The notes under the pieces: generated by a model
Database searches by the model: none
Told to the model about the DNA's origin: nothing
Seen by the model: only the letters and a program-made list of their open reading frames with translations
Source: Gemmatimonadota bacterium
Lineage (GTDB): Bacteria > Gemmatimonadota > Gemmatimonadetes > Longimicrobiales > Gaopeijiaceae
DNA length: 64,000 bases
Assembly (NCBI GenBank): GCA_040882465.1
Contig: JBBEBG010000040.1
Span: 97,061-161,060 of the forward strand
Direction of reading: 5' to 3'
Made by a program: the position numbers and the translations under genes
Part shown: positions 55,919 through 64,000 of the stretch, piece after piece
How the letters are laid out: every line of letters starts with the position of its first letter
How positions within the stretch are numbered: the stretch's first letter is position 1

Positions 55919-57832
55919 TTGGAGCTGAACCCACGGGTGCCCGAGGGGCCGATCGCGGAGAAGTGGTCTCGCCGCCGATTCGAGATGAAGCTCGTGAACC
56001 CCGCGAACAAGCGGAAATACGAGGTCATCGTCGTGGGCACTGGGCTCGCGGGCGCGTCGGCCGCGGCCACGATGGGTGAGCTCGGATATCGGGTCCGGGC
56101 CTTCACCTTCCACGATTCCGCGCGCCGGGCGCATTCGATCGCGGCGCAGGGGGGGATCAACGCCGCGAAGAACTACCAGGCGGACGGCGACTCCATCCAG
56201 CGGCTCTTCAAGGACACGGTGAAGGGCGGCGATTTCCGCTCACGGGAGGCAAACGTGTATCGTCTCGCTGAGCTGTCGCTGAACATCATAGACCAGGCCG
56301 TCGCCCAGGGCGTGCCCTTCGCGCGGGAGTACGGGGGCCATCTCGCAAACCGCTCATTTGGAGGGGCGCAGGTTTCCAGAACGTTTTACGCGCGGGGCCA
56401 GACGGGGCAGCAGCTCCTCCTCGGGGCCTACCAGGCATTGGAGCGGCAGGTGGCGGCCGGCACCGTGAAGCTCCACACTCGCGCTGAGATGCTCGATGTG
56501 GTCGTGGCCGGCGGACGGGCACGGGGCATCGTCATCCGGGATCTCGTGTCCGGGAAAATCGAAGGGGTCGCAGCCGACGCGGTAGTCCTCGCCACGGGTG
56601 GATATGCGAACGCCTTTTTCCTTTCGACCAACGCAAAGGCGTGCAACGTCACCGCGATCTGGCGAGCGCACCGTCGCGGCGCGGGATTTGCAAATCCCTG
56701 CTTCACGCAGATCCATCCCACTTGTATTCCGTTGTCGGGCGAGTATCAGTCCAAGCTCACCCTCATGAGCGAGTCGCTCCGGAATGACGGGCGGATTTGG
56801 GTCCCCAAGAAGAAGGGAGATGACCGTCGCCCCAGCGAGATCCCGGAAGAGGAGCGCGACTATTACCTCGAGCGGATGTATCCCTCCTTCGGCAACCTCT
56901 CTCCGCGGGATATCGCGTCGCGTCGCGCCAAGGAGATGGTGGACGCCGGGCACGGCGTAGGCCCGCTCAGAAATGGGGTCTATCTCGACTTCCGCGACGT
57001 CATCGAAAGGGCGGGACGCCGGACGGTCTCCGATCGATACGAAAACCTCTTCGCCATGTATGAGAAGATCACGGGCGAGGACCCGTTCGAGGTCCCGATG
57101 CGGATCTATCCGGCGCCGCACTATACGATGGGTGGGCTCTGGGTGGACTACGACCTGATGACTACGATCCCCGGGCTGTTCGCCATCGGAGAAGCCAACT
57201 TCTCCGATCACGGGGCGAACCGACTCGGTGCGAGTGCCCTCATGCAGGGGCTCGCGGACGGGTACTTCGTCGCTCCGCTGACGGTGGGAAACTACCTCGC
57301 CGATGCGCCGCGTTCGGGGACGGGCCCGGACGATGGGTCCTTCCGCGCCGCGGTGGGCGAAGTCGAGGCGCTCCAGGATCGCCTCCTCTCCGTGAATGGC
57401 TCGCGCACGGTGGACTCGTACCACCAGGAGCTCGGCCGTCTCATGTGGGACCAGTGCGGAATGTCCCGGAATGAAGCGGGGCTCCGCGAAGCCGTAGGCC
57501 GGATTCCGGAACTTCGGGAGGAGTTCTGGAAAAACGTGCGGGTCCCGGGGTCCGCCGGCACGCTAAACCAGTCTCTCGAGAAGGCGGGGCGGGTCGCGGA
57601 CTTTCTCGAGTTCGCCGAAGTGATTTGCCGAGACGCTCTCGCCCGCAACGAATCGTGCGGCGCGCACTACCGAGAGGAGCACACTACCGAAGACGGCGAA
57701 GCGAGAAGGGACGACGACAACTTCGCGCACGCGGCCGTCTGGGAGTGGCGGGGTTCCGGCACGGAGCCGCTTCGCCATACGGAGCCTCTCGATTTCGCCG
57801 AAGTCCCCCTCGCTCGGAGGAGCTACAAGTGA
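55919..57832 (+). CDS. sdhA: succinate dehydrogenase/fumarate reductase flavoprotein
   Basis: A 637-residue catalytic subunit with covalent FAD. The dinucleotide loop is [20 protein letters not shown], the FAD-attachment His in [18 protein letters not shown], and substrate residues lie in [20 protein letters not shown], then ESLRNDG, and in [17 protein letters not shown] and [22 protein letters not shown] start at 55919 follows GAGGGG; a later ATG ([17 protein letters not shown]) is an alternative. It sits between sdhC and sdhB with overlapping ends. The B-type complex can run as dehydrogenase or reductase. Confidence 0.97.
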   Translation: MELNPRVPEGPIAEKWSRRRFEMKLVNPANKRKYEVIVVGTGLAGASAAATMGELGYRVRAFTFHDSARRAHSIAAQGGINAAKNYQADGDSIQRLFKDTVKGGDFRSREANVYRLAELSLNIIDQAVAQGVPFAREYGGHLANRSFGGAQVSRTFYARGQTGQQLLLGAYQALERQVAAGTVKLHTRAEMLDVVVAGGRARGIVIRDLVSGKIEGVAADAVVLATGGYANAFFLSTNAKACNVTAIWRAHRRGAGFANPCFTQIHPTCIPLSGEYQSKLTLMSESLRNDGRIWVPKKKGDDRRPSEIPEEERDYYLERMYPSFGNLSPRDIASRRAKEMVDAGHGVGPLRNGVYLDFRDVIERAGRRTVSDRYENLFAMYEKITGEDPFEVPMRIYPAPHYTMGGLWVDYDLMTTIPGLFAIGEANFSDHGANRLGASALMQGLADGYFVAPLTVGNYLADAPRSGTGPDDGSFRAAVGEVEALQDRLLSVNGSRTVDSYHQELGRLMWDQCGMSRNEAGLREAVGRIPELREEFWKNVRVPGSAGTLNQSLEKAGRVADFLEFAEVICRDALARNESCGAHYREEHTTEDGEARRDDDNFAHAAVWEWRGSGTEPLRHTEPLDFAEVPLARRSYK

Positions 57833-58605
57833 AGCTGACTCTGAACGTCTGGAGGCAGGCGGCACGGGGGGCCGCGGGGGACTTCGAGCGGCACGAGGCG
57901 GGCAACATCTCGCCCGACATGTCCTTTCTCGACATGCTCGACCTCGTGAACGAGAAAATCACTTGCGGCGGTGGTGAGCCGATCGCCTTCGAACACGACT
58001 GCCGCGAAGGGATCTGCGGATCGTGCGGGATGATGATCAACGGAATCCCACATGGGCCAAACAAGCTGACCACCGCCTGCCAGCTTCACATGCGGTCTTT
58101 CGCCGACGGTGACGAGCTCTGGGTGGAGCCGTGGCGGGCGGATGCTTTTCCGGTCCTGCGAGATCTGGTCGTGGACCGCACCCCCTTCGACCGAATCATC
58201 GAAGCGGGAGGATACATCTCGGTCCGGACGGGGAGCGCGCCGGAGGCGAACGCCACCCTCGTTCGCAAGCCGGATGCCGACAAGGCATTCGACGCGGCGG
58301 CCTGCATCGGGTGCGGGGCCTGCGTGGCGGCCTGCCCGAACGCTTCCGCGATGCTCTTCACCGCGGCGAAGGCGGCCCACCTGTCGTATCTCCCGCAGGG
58401 CCAGGCCGAGCGGGGCTCGCGGGCTCTCTCGATGGTGACTGCGCACGACGAGGAAGGGTTCGGGAACTGTACGAATCACGGGGCCTGCCAGGAGGCGTGC
58501 CCGAAGGGGATCAGCGTGCGTTATATCGCACGCCTGAATCGGGACCTGGTGAGGGCGGTATTGTCCGGCGTCGGGATGGACCAGGAATCGTCCGCGGGAG
58601 AGTAA
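57829..58605 (+). CDS. sdhB: succinate dehydrogenase iron-sulfur subunit
   Basis: A 258-residue electron-transfer subunit. The 2Fe-2S site is in [17 protein letters not shown], with the distal Cys in TTACQLH. The 4Fe-4S and 3Fe-4S ligands are in [16 protein letters not shown] and [15 protein letters not shown]. It passes electrons from SdhA to the haems of SdhC. GTG start overlaps the sdhA stop. A Gly/Ser tail ([10 protein letters not shown]) follows the last helix. Gene order C-A-B is that of B-type complexes. Confidence 0.97.
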   Translation: MKLTLNVWRQAARGAAGDFERHEAGNISPDMSFLDMLDLVNEKITCGGGEPIAFEHDCREGICGSCGMMINGIPHGPNKLTTACQLHMRSFADGDELWVEPWRADAFPVLRDLVVDRTPFDRIIEAGGYISVRTGSAPEANATLVRKPDADKAFDAAACIGCGACVAACPNASAMLFTAAKAAHLSYLPQGQAERGSRALSMVTAHDEEGFGNCTNHGACQEACPKGISVRYIARLNRDLVRAVLSGVGMDQESSAGE

Positions 58606-58754
58606 CCACCGATCGCGTGGCGCGGGTCCGCTCCCTTGCCCGGATTCGCGTCGCGGCCGCCTTACCGGCGAGCCGCATCGCGGGTCGGTATCGTTGGGGA
58701 AAGGTTCTCCCCGCGTTCGGGTTTCACGGTTCGAGCGCGAGCACCCACGAATGC

Positions 58755-58786
58755 TCAGGCCTCCCGGCGGGGGCCGGGAGGCCTGA
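58755..58786 (+). promoter_or_regulatory. 14-bp hairpin enclosing a Shine-Dalgarno site
   Basis: Arms 58755-58768 and 58773-58786 pair perfectly around the 4-nt loop GGGG. The 3' arm contains GGAGG (58777-58781), the only good ribosome site for the ATG at 58791. No U-run follows. It lies about 150 nt after sdhB, so it could end that transcript or control translation of the small Cys-rich protein. Confidence 0.7.
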
Positions 58787-58790
58787 TCCG

Positions 58791-58979
58791 ATGATGGACA
58801 CCGAAGGGGCCAACTGTCCCTACTGCGGCGAATCGGTCGAGGTGCTCGTGGATCGCTCCGGGGGCACCCGCCAAACTTTTGTCGAAGATTGCCCGATCTG
58901 CTGCCGGCCGTGGCAGGTCCACGCGGAACGCGATTCCACCGGCCAATGGTACGTCGAACTCAGGACGCTCGACGAATAA
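58791..58979 (+). CDS. small CPxCG-type cysteine-rich protein
   Basis: A 62-residue protein with a four-cysteine zinc-ribbon pattern: NCPYCGESVEV and EDCPICCRPWQVHAE. This CPYCG...CPICCxPW arrangement is that of the small CPxCG-related zinc-finger family of unknown function. The start at 58791 is placed by GGAGG, which is buried in a hairpin (58755-58786). No interaction partner is evident; the neighbours are sdhB upstream and a convergent small basic protein. Confidence 0.8.
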   Translation: MMDTEGANCPYCGESVEVLVDRSGGTRQTFVEDCPICCRPWQVHAERDSTGQWYVELRTLDE

Positions 58980-59039
58980 CCGGGAGCCACTCCCCGAACC
59001 CCACGATTTCGCGCGACGTCCTCTCGACACTCAGACGGG

Positions 59040-59213
59040 TCAGACTCGGCGCATCTGGTTGGTGACGGGATTGAAGCGCATCGTTTTCATCCGCTTCACT
59101 CCGTCCGGAGAGGTCTTGTAGACCGTCTTGTCGGTGGGAGCGTCCTCCTCTTCGTCGCGCCAGAAGTAGCGCGTCGGCGTACCGTCCCGTCTCTTGATCT
59201 TGACCTTGGCCAT
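59040..59213 (-). CDS. small basic protein of unknown function
   Basis: A 57-residue, strongly basic protein (MAKVKIKRRDGTPTRYFWRD, then EEEDAPTDKTVYKTS, ending NPVTNQMRRV). GGAGGAAG lies 6 nt before the ATG at 59213, a very good initiation site, so it is likely expressed. The size and charge recall ribosome-associated proteins, but I recognise no family. It is downstream of the DEAD-box helicase start region's opposite end: the helicase stop is at 59324 on the same strand, 110 nt upstream of this gene. Confidence 0.7.
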   Translation of the reverse strand: MAKVKIKRRDGTPTRYFWRDEEEDAPTDKTVYKTSPDGVKRMKTMRFNPVTNQMRRV

Positions 59214-59323
59214 GGACTTCCTCCGGCTCTGGGGAGGCTTTCGGACCACGGGGGGCGCCCGAAGGCTTCGTGACACAACCCACATAATACCCCCCAAGCG
59301 GCCGTTGGCTCCGTCCTGCACGA

Positions 59324-60619
59324 TCAGCGACCCCCTCGGAAGGGGCGACGCCGGGGCGTGCGAGACGGCGCGGCGGCCGATGCTGCGGTCTCCCGGGCGG
59401 TTTTCGCCGCCGCGCGGGCGCGATCCTGCGACTTTCTCGCCCGAATCGCCGCGATGCGTTCGCCGCGGGGAACCTCGAGAGGCGGTTCGGCCGCCGCCGC
59501 GTAGGAAAAGTTCTCGAGGTGCATGCGGGGAAGCTTTCTTCCGACTGCTCGCTCGATCCGGCCGAGATCTTCCTCCTCCTCCGGCGCTACGAGCGTGAAG
59601 GCATCACCCACGGCTTCCGCACGCGCCGTGCGTCCCACGCGGTGGATGTAGTCGTCGGGGACCGCGGGGACGTCGAAGTTCACGACGTGGCCGAGCGCCT
59701 CGACATCGATGCCGCGGGCCATCAGATCGGTTGCCACCAGGACACGGATATCACCGGCTTTGAAGCCGGCGAGTGCCTTCGTCCGCTGCGCCTGTGAGCG
59801 ATTCCCGTGGATTCGCTCCGCGGAGATGCCGGCGCGGTTGAGGACCTTCATCAAGCGATCTGCGCGATGTTTCGTGCGCGTGAAGACGAGCGCCTCCTTC
59901 ATCTTGTTTCGACAGAGGAGCTCGACGAGCAGATTCGCCTTCAGCGATGCAGGAACCGGATACACTGCCTGGGTCACACCTTGGGCGGGCGCAGCCTTCC
60001 GCTGAAGGGCGATGCGCACGGGACTCGTGAGCATCTCGCGCGTCAGCGCTTCGATCGGGGCAGGCATCGTCGCGCTGAAGAAGAGAGTCTGCTTGGGTGT
60101 CGGGATGTGACGAAGGACGCGCCGAATATCGGGAAGAAAACCCATGTCGAGCATTCGATCGGCCTCGTCAAGGACGAGGATCTCGATGGACGTGAGCGCC
60201 GCGTAGTGTTGCTGGAAGTGATCGAGCAGCCGTCCCGGAGTGGCGACGATGACATCGACTCCCGTGCGGAACGCCTTTTCCTGGGGGCCCATTCCGACAC
60301 CCCCATGGACCGCCGCGGCGCGGACTCCGGTGCCGCGCGCGAGACCGCCGAAGTCGTCCAGGATCTGGAGCGCGAGCTCTCGCGTCGGCGCGAGGATCAG
60401 GGCTTTCGTCGTGCCGCGGGGGCGCTCCATGAGCTGCTGTAGCACGGGAAGAAGGAAGGCGGCGGTTTTCCCGCTTCCGGTCACGGCGCTCGCGAGGATG
60501 TCTTTCCCGTCGAGGGCGGCTGGAATCGCTTGGGACTGAATCGGAGTGGGCTGGGTAAAACCAAGGGCCTCAGTGGCCCGAACGAGCGTGGGGTGTAACC
60601 CGAGTGTGGAAAACGACAA
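59324..60619 (-). CDS. DEAD-box RNA helicase, RhlE-like
   Basis: A 431-residue ATP-dependent RNA helicase. Motifs run in order: Q motif GFTQPTPIQSQAIP, I AVTGSGKTAAF, Ia PTRELALQI, Ib TPGRLLDHF, II VLDEADRML, III FSATMP, IV ALVFTRTKHRAD, V VATDLMARGIDV and VI HRVGRTARA. The C-tail is short and Arg/Ala-rich (SRTPRRRPFRGGR), as in RhlE proteins that aid ribosome assembly or RNA decay at low temperature. The start is a TTG at 60619 with a weak site. Confidence 0.95.
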   Translation of the reverse strand: MSFSTLGLHPTLVRATEALGFTQPTPIQSQAIPAALDGKDILASAVTGSGKTAAFLLPVLQQLMERPRGTTKALILAPTRELALQILDDFGGLARGTGVRAAAVHGGVGMGPQEKAFRTGVDVIVATPGRLLDHFQQHYAALTSIEILVLDEADRMLDMGFLPDIRRVLRHIPTPKQTLFFSATMPAPIEALTREMLTSPVRIALQRKAAPAQGVTQAVYPVPASLKANLLVELLCRNKMKEALVFTRTKHRADRLMKVLNRAGISAERIHGNRSQAQRTKALAGFKAGDIRVLVATDLMARGIDVEALGHVVNFDVPAVPDDYIHRVGRTARAEAVGDAFTLVAPEEEEDLGRIERAVGRKLPRMHLENFSYAAAAEPPLEVPRGERIAAIRARKSQDRARAAAKTARETAASAAAPSRTPRRRPFRGGR

Positions 60620-60780
60620 TGAATAGTCCGGTGAACGGGCGCCCGGCAGGCCGGCCGGGGAATCCGGCTCGAGGTGCTGGCGCGATGGTCTGGCTGAGGG
60701 GTCGCCCTGGAACCGAGGGCTCTAGGAAGGGATCCCGCAAAGGGGAGGCTAGTGGAAGGGGGGAGGAGGGGTCAAGGGGG

Positions 60781-61446
60781 ACGAGACTCTGGCGCCTCCT
60801 CTTTCTGGCTTCCCTGGGCGGGTTCCTCTCCCCAGTTGTCGCGCGGACAGAAGTCCCGCGCCGGGCCTGGAAGACGAGGTGGCCCTGGACCGCACAGCGT
60901 ACCAGTGCGAGGACCTCAACATCGAAGTCGGGACGCTGGCGAACGGGGCGGTTCGCGTGACCCTGCCGGGCCGAGACCTCCGGCTCCCACGCGTGGAATC
61001 CGCGTCCGGAACGCGGGACGCCGGTGCAGGGGACGAATTCTGGTCGCGGGGTTCGCGCGAAGCCCTTCGCACGCTTTTCGGACGGCGTCCCGTGGGAGTG
61101 CACGGCCTTCGAAAGTCGCTTGATCTGGGCCGAGGCACGGGACCGGGGGGTGCGGCTCCGTGTCAGCGGGAACGAGCCGGGGTGGTACGCGGAGGTCCAG
61201 GACGGAAACTCGCCCGAGATGCGCCTGGTGCTCCACTATGGCGAACGGGATCTCCTTCTCCCGCGAAGCCTTCCGCTGTCCGATGCGTTGGGTTATCGGG
61301 CCGTGGCCTCCGGGGATTCCGTCACACTCCGCGTTACCGGGGAGCCATGCAGCGATTCGATGAGCGGATGGGACTTTCCGTTGAGCGCCGACCTCGTCGT
61401 GAACGGTCGTCAGTACCGGGGGTGCGGGAGATTCTTCGAGAATTGA
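60781..61446 (+). pseudogene. MliC + COG3650-type lipoprotein gene, frameshifted
   Basis: Three consecutive pieces of one expected protein lie in two reading frames. A signal-like helix (LWRLLFLASLGGFLSPVVA) is at 60781-60843. An MliC lysozyme-inhibitor-like domain (TAYQCEDLNIEVGTLANG, then VRVTLPGRDLRLPRVESASG) follows in another frame from about 60846. A COG3650-type domain (VSGNEPGWYAEV, then GWDFPLSADLVVNGRQYRGC) resumes in the first frame to the stop at 61446. The second break falls at a run of four T (61075-61078); one more T would restore the frame (…RTL-FSDGVPWEC). The first break is near 60843-60870. Either sequencing error or decay explains this. A GTG at 60879 could start a shortened MliC product. 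Confidence 0.65.
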
Positions 61447-61559
61447 GCGGCTCAGGATGCGCGTATGCGCCGGGGCTCACCCGGCCCCGGCGGAACCAAA
61501 GTCGAGCCGCGCTCGTAGAACCCCGCAACACAAAAACCATTCTTCCGAGGAGATTCACG

Positions 61560-62198
61560 ATGCTCCGCTTCGCCTCCGCCGCACTTTTCGCATTGTTCCT
61601 CGCCGTCCCGGTGGCGGCGCAGGTGCCCGAAGGATTGATGATGAGGGTGGACCGCAGCACGAACGCCGCCGATCCGGACGACGTTCCCGAGGTGACGATC
61701 ACGACCGTGGGGAGCGGATTCCAGGTAAATACGGGTCCGGCAGCAGTCCTCTGGAAGGCCGACCAGACCGCGACCGGGGCCTACACGCTCCGCGGCCGCT
61801 TCACCCTCCAGGCTCCGAGTAGCCACCGAAACTTCTATGGGCTGGTGTTCGGCGGCCGGGATCTTGGGGGCGCCGGCCAGAATTATCTCTACTTCATGGT
61901 CGCCCAGACCGGTGAGTTCATCTTGATCCATCGGGCGAACAGCGAAACCACCCACACGGTTCAGGCCGCCACCGCACACCCCTCGATCGTCGTTCCCGAC
62001 GCGAGCGGGAAGTCCGTGAATGAACTCGAGGTGAGGGTCGGCGCGAGTGAGATCGCGTACGTCGTGAACGGCACTGTCGTCCACACGACGCCGAAGTCGG
62101 GGATGACGGGGAACACGGACGGGATCTGGGGCGTCCGGATCAATCACGTCCTCCCCGGCGTGCTCGTCGAGAACCTTGGGGTGACGACCGGGAACTGA
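61560..62198 (+). CDS. secreted protein of unknown function, laminin-G/DUF1080-like fold
   Basis: A 212-residue exported protein. GAGGAG is 8 nt before the ATG at 61560 and the signal peptide is MLRFASAALFALFLAVPVAA, then Q. The mature part has strands (GAYTLRGRFTLQAPSSHRNF, then YGLVFGGRDLGGAGQNYLYF) and VRVGASEIAYVVNGTVVHTT, resembling jelly-roll sugar-binding or DUF1080-type domains. No catalytic residues are obvious. A 15-bp hairpin follows the stop. Function unknown; periplasmic or extracellular location is predicted. Confidence 0.75.
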   Translation: MLRFASAALFALFLAVPVAAQVPEGLMMRVDRSTNAADPDDVPEVTITTVGSGFQVNTGPAAVLWKADQTATGAYTLRGRFTLQAPSSHRNFYGLVFGGRDLGGAGQNYLYFMVAQTGEFILIHRANSETTHTVQAATAHPSIVVPDASGKSVNELEVRVGASEIAYVVNGTVVHTTPKSGMTGNTDGIWGVRINHVLPGVLVENLGVTTGN

Positions 62199-62233
62199 AC
62201 GGGCGCGGGGTGTATCGCGCGCGCGGTGGGAAA

Positions 62234-62267
62234 CCGAGGCCCGGGCGAGAATTCGCCCGGGCCTCGG
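62234..62267. terminator. 15-bp hairpin between convergent genes
   Basis: Arms 62234-62248 and 62253-62267 pair perfectly around the loop GAAT. It lies between the secreted protein stop (62198) and the DUF4382 stop (62272). There is no T-run on either side, so it may act with Rho or as an RNA 3' end stabiliser for both transcripts. Confidence 0.6.
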
Positions 62268-62271
62268 CGCG

Positions 62272-62893
62272 TCAGGGAAGCTGCATGAGCACGGGCTTGA
62301 AGAGCACGCCGATCGGACTCTCCAGCGGGCCCTGGAACACGAAGCTGGCGGCCACATCGAAGTCCACGAGCACGACGGTGGTTTCTCCCCCCTCGATCAC
62401 GACACTCCCACTGTCATCTTCTTCGTCTTCCTCTCCGTGAAGGATCACGCGATAGAATCCCGACGGAACTGTGAGCTCGATGTCGGATGCTCCACCTGCG
62501 AAGGTGTAACCATCGGCCAAGGCGAGCCGCGCCTCATCCACGACGAAGCGAAGTTGCCCGTAGCTTCCCTCGGGGATGGGGACCTCGCCCGTGAGATCGA
62601 GGGTCACTCCATTCTGGAGGTCGAGGAGTTCCATCTGATGCGGTTCCTCCGGACCATTGAACAGGTCCACATGGCCTTCTCCTCCTCCCGTCAGATAAAT
62701 CCGAGAGATGGTGACTTCGGCCGATTCGATCGCTTCGAGGGGGAAGTCCGTGAGAAGAACTTGGATCGTTCCGTCTCCCCGTGGGCCATTCGGGTCCGAG
62801 GCGCACCCGACCGCGAAGGCATCCAAGGGACATCGCAAGGGGCATGAAGCGACGAAGAGTCCCGACAATTCGACTGCACTGGATGGAGTGCAT
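62272..62893 (-). pseudogene. DUF4382 lipoprotein gene, apparent 5' frameshift
   Basis: The body is a DUF4382 domain protein (GTIQVLLTDFPLEAIESAEV, VTLDLTGEVPIPEGSYGQLR, ELTVPSGFYRVIL and VVLVDFDVAASFVFQG). The best start is the ATG at 62893, which has AAGGAG 7 nt upstream and opens a signal-like sequence (MHSIQCSRIVGTLRRFMPLA), but in a different frame from the body. A one-base shift near 62821-62830 would join it to FAVGCASDPNG, forming a normal lipobox. In the body frame only a TTG at 62868 without a ribosome site is available. Sequencing error is as likely as true mutation. Confidence 0.6.
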
Positions 62894-63091
62894 CAGGAAT
62901 CTCCTTCTCAGGACACGGTTGGCTAAGAGGTTGAGAGTCGGAAGTGACTCCTTCCGGTCGCCGGCGTGCCCCGGAAATTCCTGCAGGTGCCGTGCCTCGG
63001 ACGCGGTTTGGCAGGGAGACCGAACCGAGTCCGAGTGGTGCCAAGGGTCCGCGGCTCGAGCGCGGGTCGGGACTGGGCGGCACGCCTCCCC

Positions 63092-63140
63092 CAAAAAAAA
63101 GAAGAAAGTGCCGTTCCGGGGGGGCTTTCTTCCCCCCCGG
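63092..63140 (-). terminator. intrinsic terminator of the hydrolase pseudogene
   Basis: On the minus strand a 9-bp GC stem (63140-63132 with 63124-63116) and a 7-nt loop are followed, after about 15 nt, by TTTCTTCTTTTTTTT. It lies just after the stop of the hydrolase gene at 63150. On the plus strand the same T-run reads as a lysine stretch and has no coding meaning. Confidence 0.6.
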
Positions 63141-63149
63141 GGAGCGTGA

Positions 63150-63988
63150 CTACCAGCCTTCCGCGGCCGGGTCGCCGGGATCCGAGGAGAGGAACCGCAC
63201 CAACTCCGTGTTCACGATCTCGGGCACTTTTTCGTGCGGATTGTGCCCAACGCCTGGAATGAGCACGACCTCCGCATTCGGAAGCGCCTCCGCGGCCCGA
63301 CGCGCGTCGGCGGGGAAATTCGGGCCATCCTCTATCCCCCCGAGCACCATGGACTTGGTCTCGATGTGCGGCCAGTCGTTCACCACCGAATCCATCGAGT
63401 GGAGGTTGTTTCCGAGCGCGCGCACGTAAGCCAGCCGAGGCCATTCGGCGGAGAGGCGAACACCATGACGAATCCTCAGGTGCTCGAGGTACTCGGGGCG
63501 CCAGGACACATAGCGGTTCATGCCTGTCCGCACGTCCGTCTCGTAGGCGGCCTGCAAATCGGGCCCGACCACCACGGCGCCGTCGAAGGGACGGAAGCCG
63601 CGCCCCGCCCGATAGTCCGTGAGCCCAACGGGGTTCGCCATTACCATGTGCGTCGTCCTGTCGGGATACAGGAAGGCGAAGCGTGTGGCCATTACCACCC
63701 GTAATAACTCCCGCCGTGTAGGAGCACGACCGTTTGTCCGTTCGCCGGTCCGACGGGGGCGACATCCATGTACGCGATCCGCACGTCCTGCCCGTAGAGA
63801 TTCAGGTTCAGGAAGTGCACCGGATGGGGATACTCGATTTCTTCGAGATTGATCGAGATGGGGCCCCATTCGGCGGGAGGGGAAGGGGGCGGCGATGCGC
63901 TCTGGGCGCCGAGGTCGGCGAAAAAAACGACCATCAGAGTTCCGAGCGCCAGCGATAGGGCAACGTTATCCCTCGTTCGACCGGACAT
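63150..63988 (-). pseudogene. alpha/beta-hydrolase gene with internal deletion
   Basis: The 5' part (ATG at 63988, GGAGG upstream) encodes a signal peptide and the start of an alpha/beta hydrolase up to the oxyanion-loop region QTVVLLHGGSYYGW, then hits a stop near 63692. The 3' part, in another frame, resumes at MATRFAFLYPDRTTHMVMAN and continues to the histidine region VVLIPGVGHNPHEKVP at 63150. In homologues the nucleophile elbow (G-H-S-x-G) lies between these halves, at GHSMGG-like sequence just before ATRFALLYPD. About 60-70 codons including the catalytic serine are therefore missing. The gene is non-functional unless the sequence is wrong here. Confidence 0.75.
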
Positions 63989-64000
63989 GGTCCTCCTCCT

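Noticed and set aside
63085-63110. Poly-lysine stretch resembling a nuclear localisation signal on the plus strand
   Set aside because: The A-run is the complement of the T-tract of a minus-strand terminator, and no plausible plus-strand gene contains it.

Overview
The window is high-GC bacterial chromosomal DNA carrying ordinary single-copy core genes: yicC-gmk-rpoZ-coaBC, dnaB, gap-pgk-tpiA-secG, carA, an HU-type gene, mdh and sdhCAB. The mix of diderm features (TonB-plug protein, outer-membrane barrel, many signal peptides), an ADOP-type permease fragment, secreted beta-propellers and fumarylacetoacetase-fold proteins, and a B-type succinate dehydrogenase points to a Gemmatimonadota-like organism. 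That assignment is inferred from gene style; there is no rRNA in the window.

Layout. 1-9.6 kb is accessory and mostly exported: a permease fragment, a CBS-domain protein, a dienelactone-hydrolase-like protein, a secreted FAH-fold protein, three NHL beta-propellers, a SurE-like phosphatase with a signal peptide, a dihaem cytochrome c coupled to a MerR/TipAS regulator, and an outer-membrane protein. 9.6-11.5 kb is thiC with a TPP riboswitch. 11.7-21.3 kb holds a cytochrome c/copper monooxygenase-like protein, an aldehyde dehydrogenase, a phosphoesterase, a glycosyltransferase, a pterin dehydratase, two more secreted FAH-fold proteins in one operon, and a flavin amine oxidase. 21.3-30.1 kb contains an imuB translesion factor with its DUF6504 partner, a TetR regulator, a degenerate sensor kinase, an iron(III) ABC transporter (binding protein and permease, no ATPase) and an SDR. 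Two members of one long palindromic repeat family lie here, at 21359-21584 and 26421-26583, each between convergent genes.

30.3-58.6 kb is core metabolism, nearly all on the plus strand. From 35.1 to 47.7 kb it forms an almost continuous polycistron with many 4-nt stop/start overlaps: yicC, gmk, rpoZ, coaBC, udg, dnaB, ispD, tsaC, a YwlE-like phosphatase, aroE, comF, gap, pgk, tpiA and secG. It is followed by a 2-oxoacid dehydrogenase E2 with lipB, a RNase HI-like gene that has lost catalytic residues, carA, an HU-type gene, an ECF sigma/anti-sigma/CpxP-like triplet, and mdh-sdhC-sdhA-sdhB. These genes link lower glycolysis, the TCA cycle and lipoate-dependent 2-oxoacid oxidation.

58.7-64.0 kb has small proteins, a DEAD-box helicase, a secreted protein and three genes that look broken: an MliC/COG3650 gene, a DUF4382 lipoprotein gene and an alpha/beta-hydrolase gene. 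I see no tRNA, rRNA, CRISPR array, transposase or phage gene. The most unusual items are the palindromic repeat pair, a triple 11-bp repeat over a clear imuB promoter, the catalytically altered RNase HI, a Shine-Dalgarno site buried in a 14-bp hairpin, and the cluster of broken genes at the right end.
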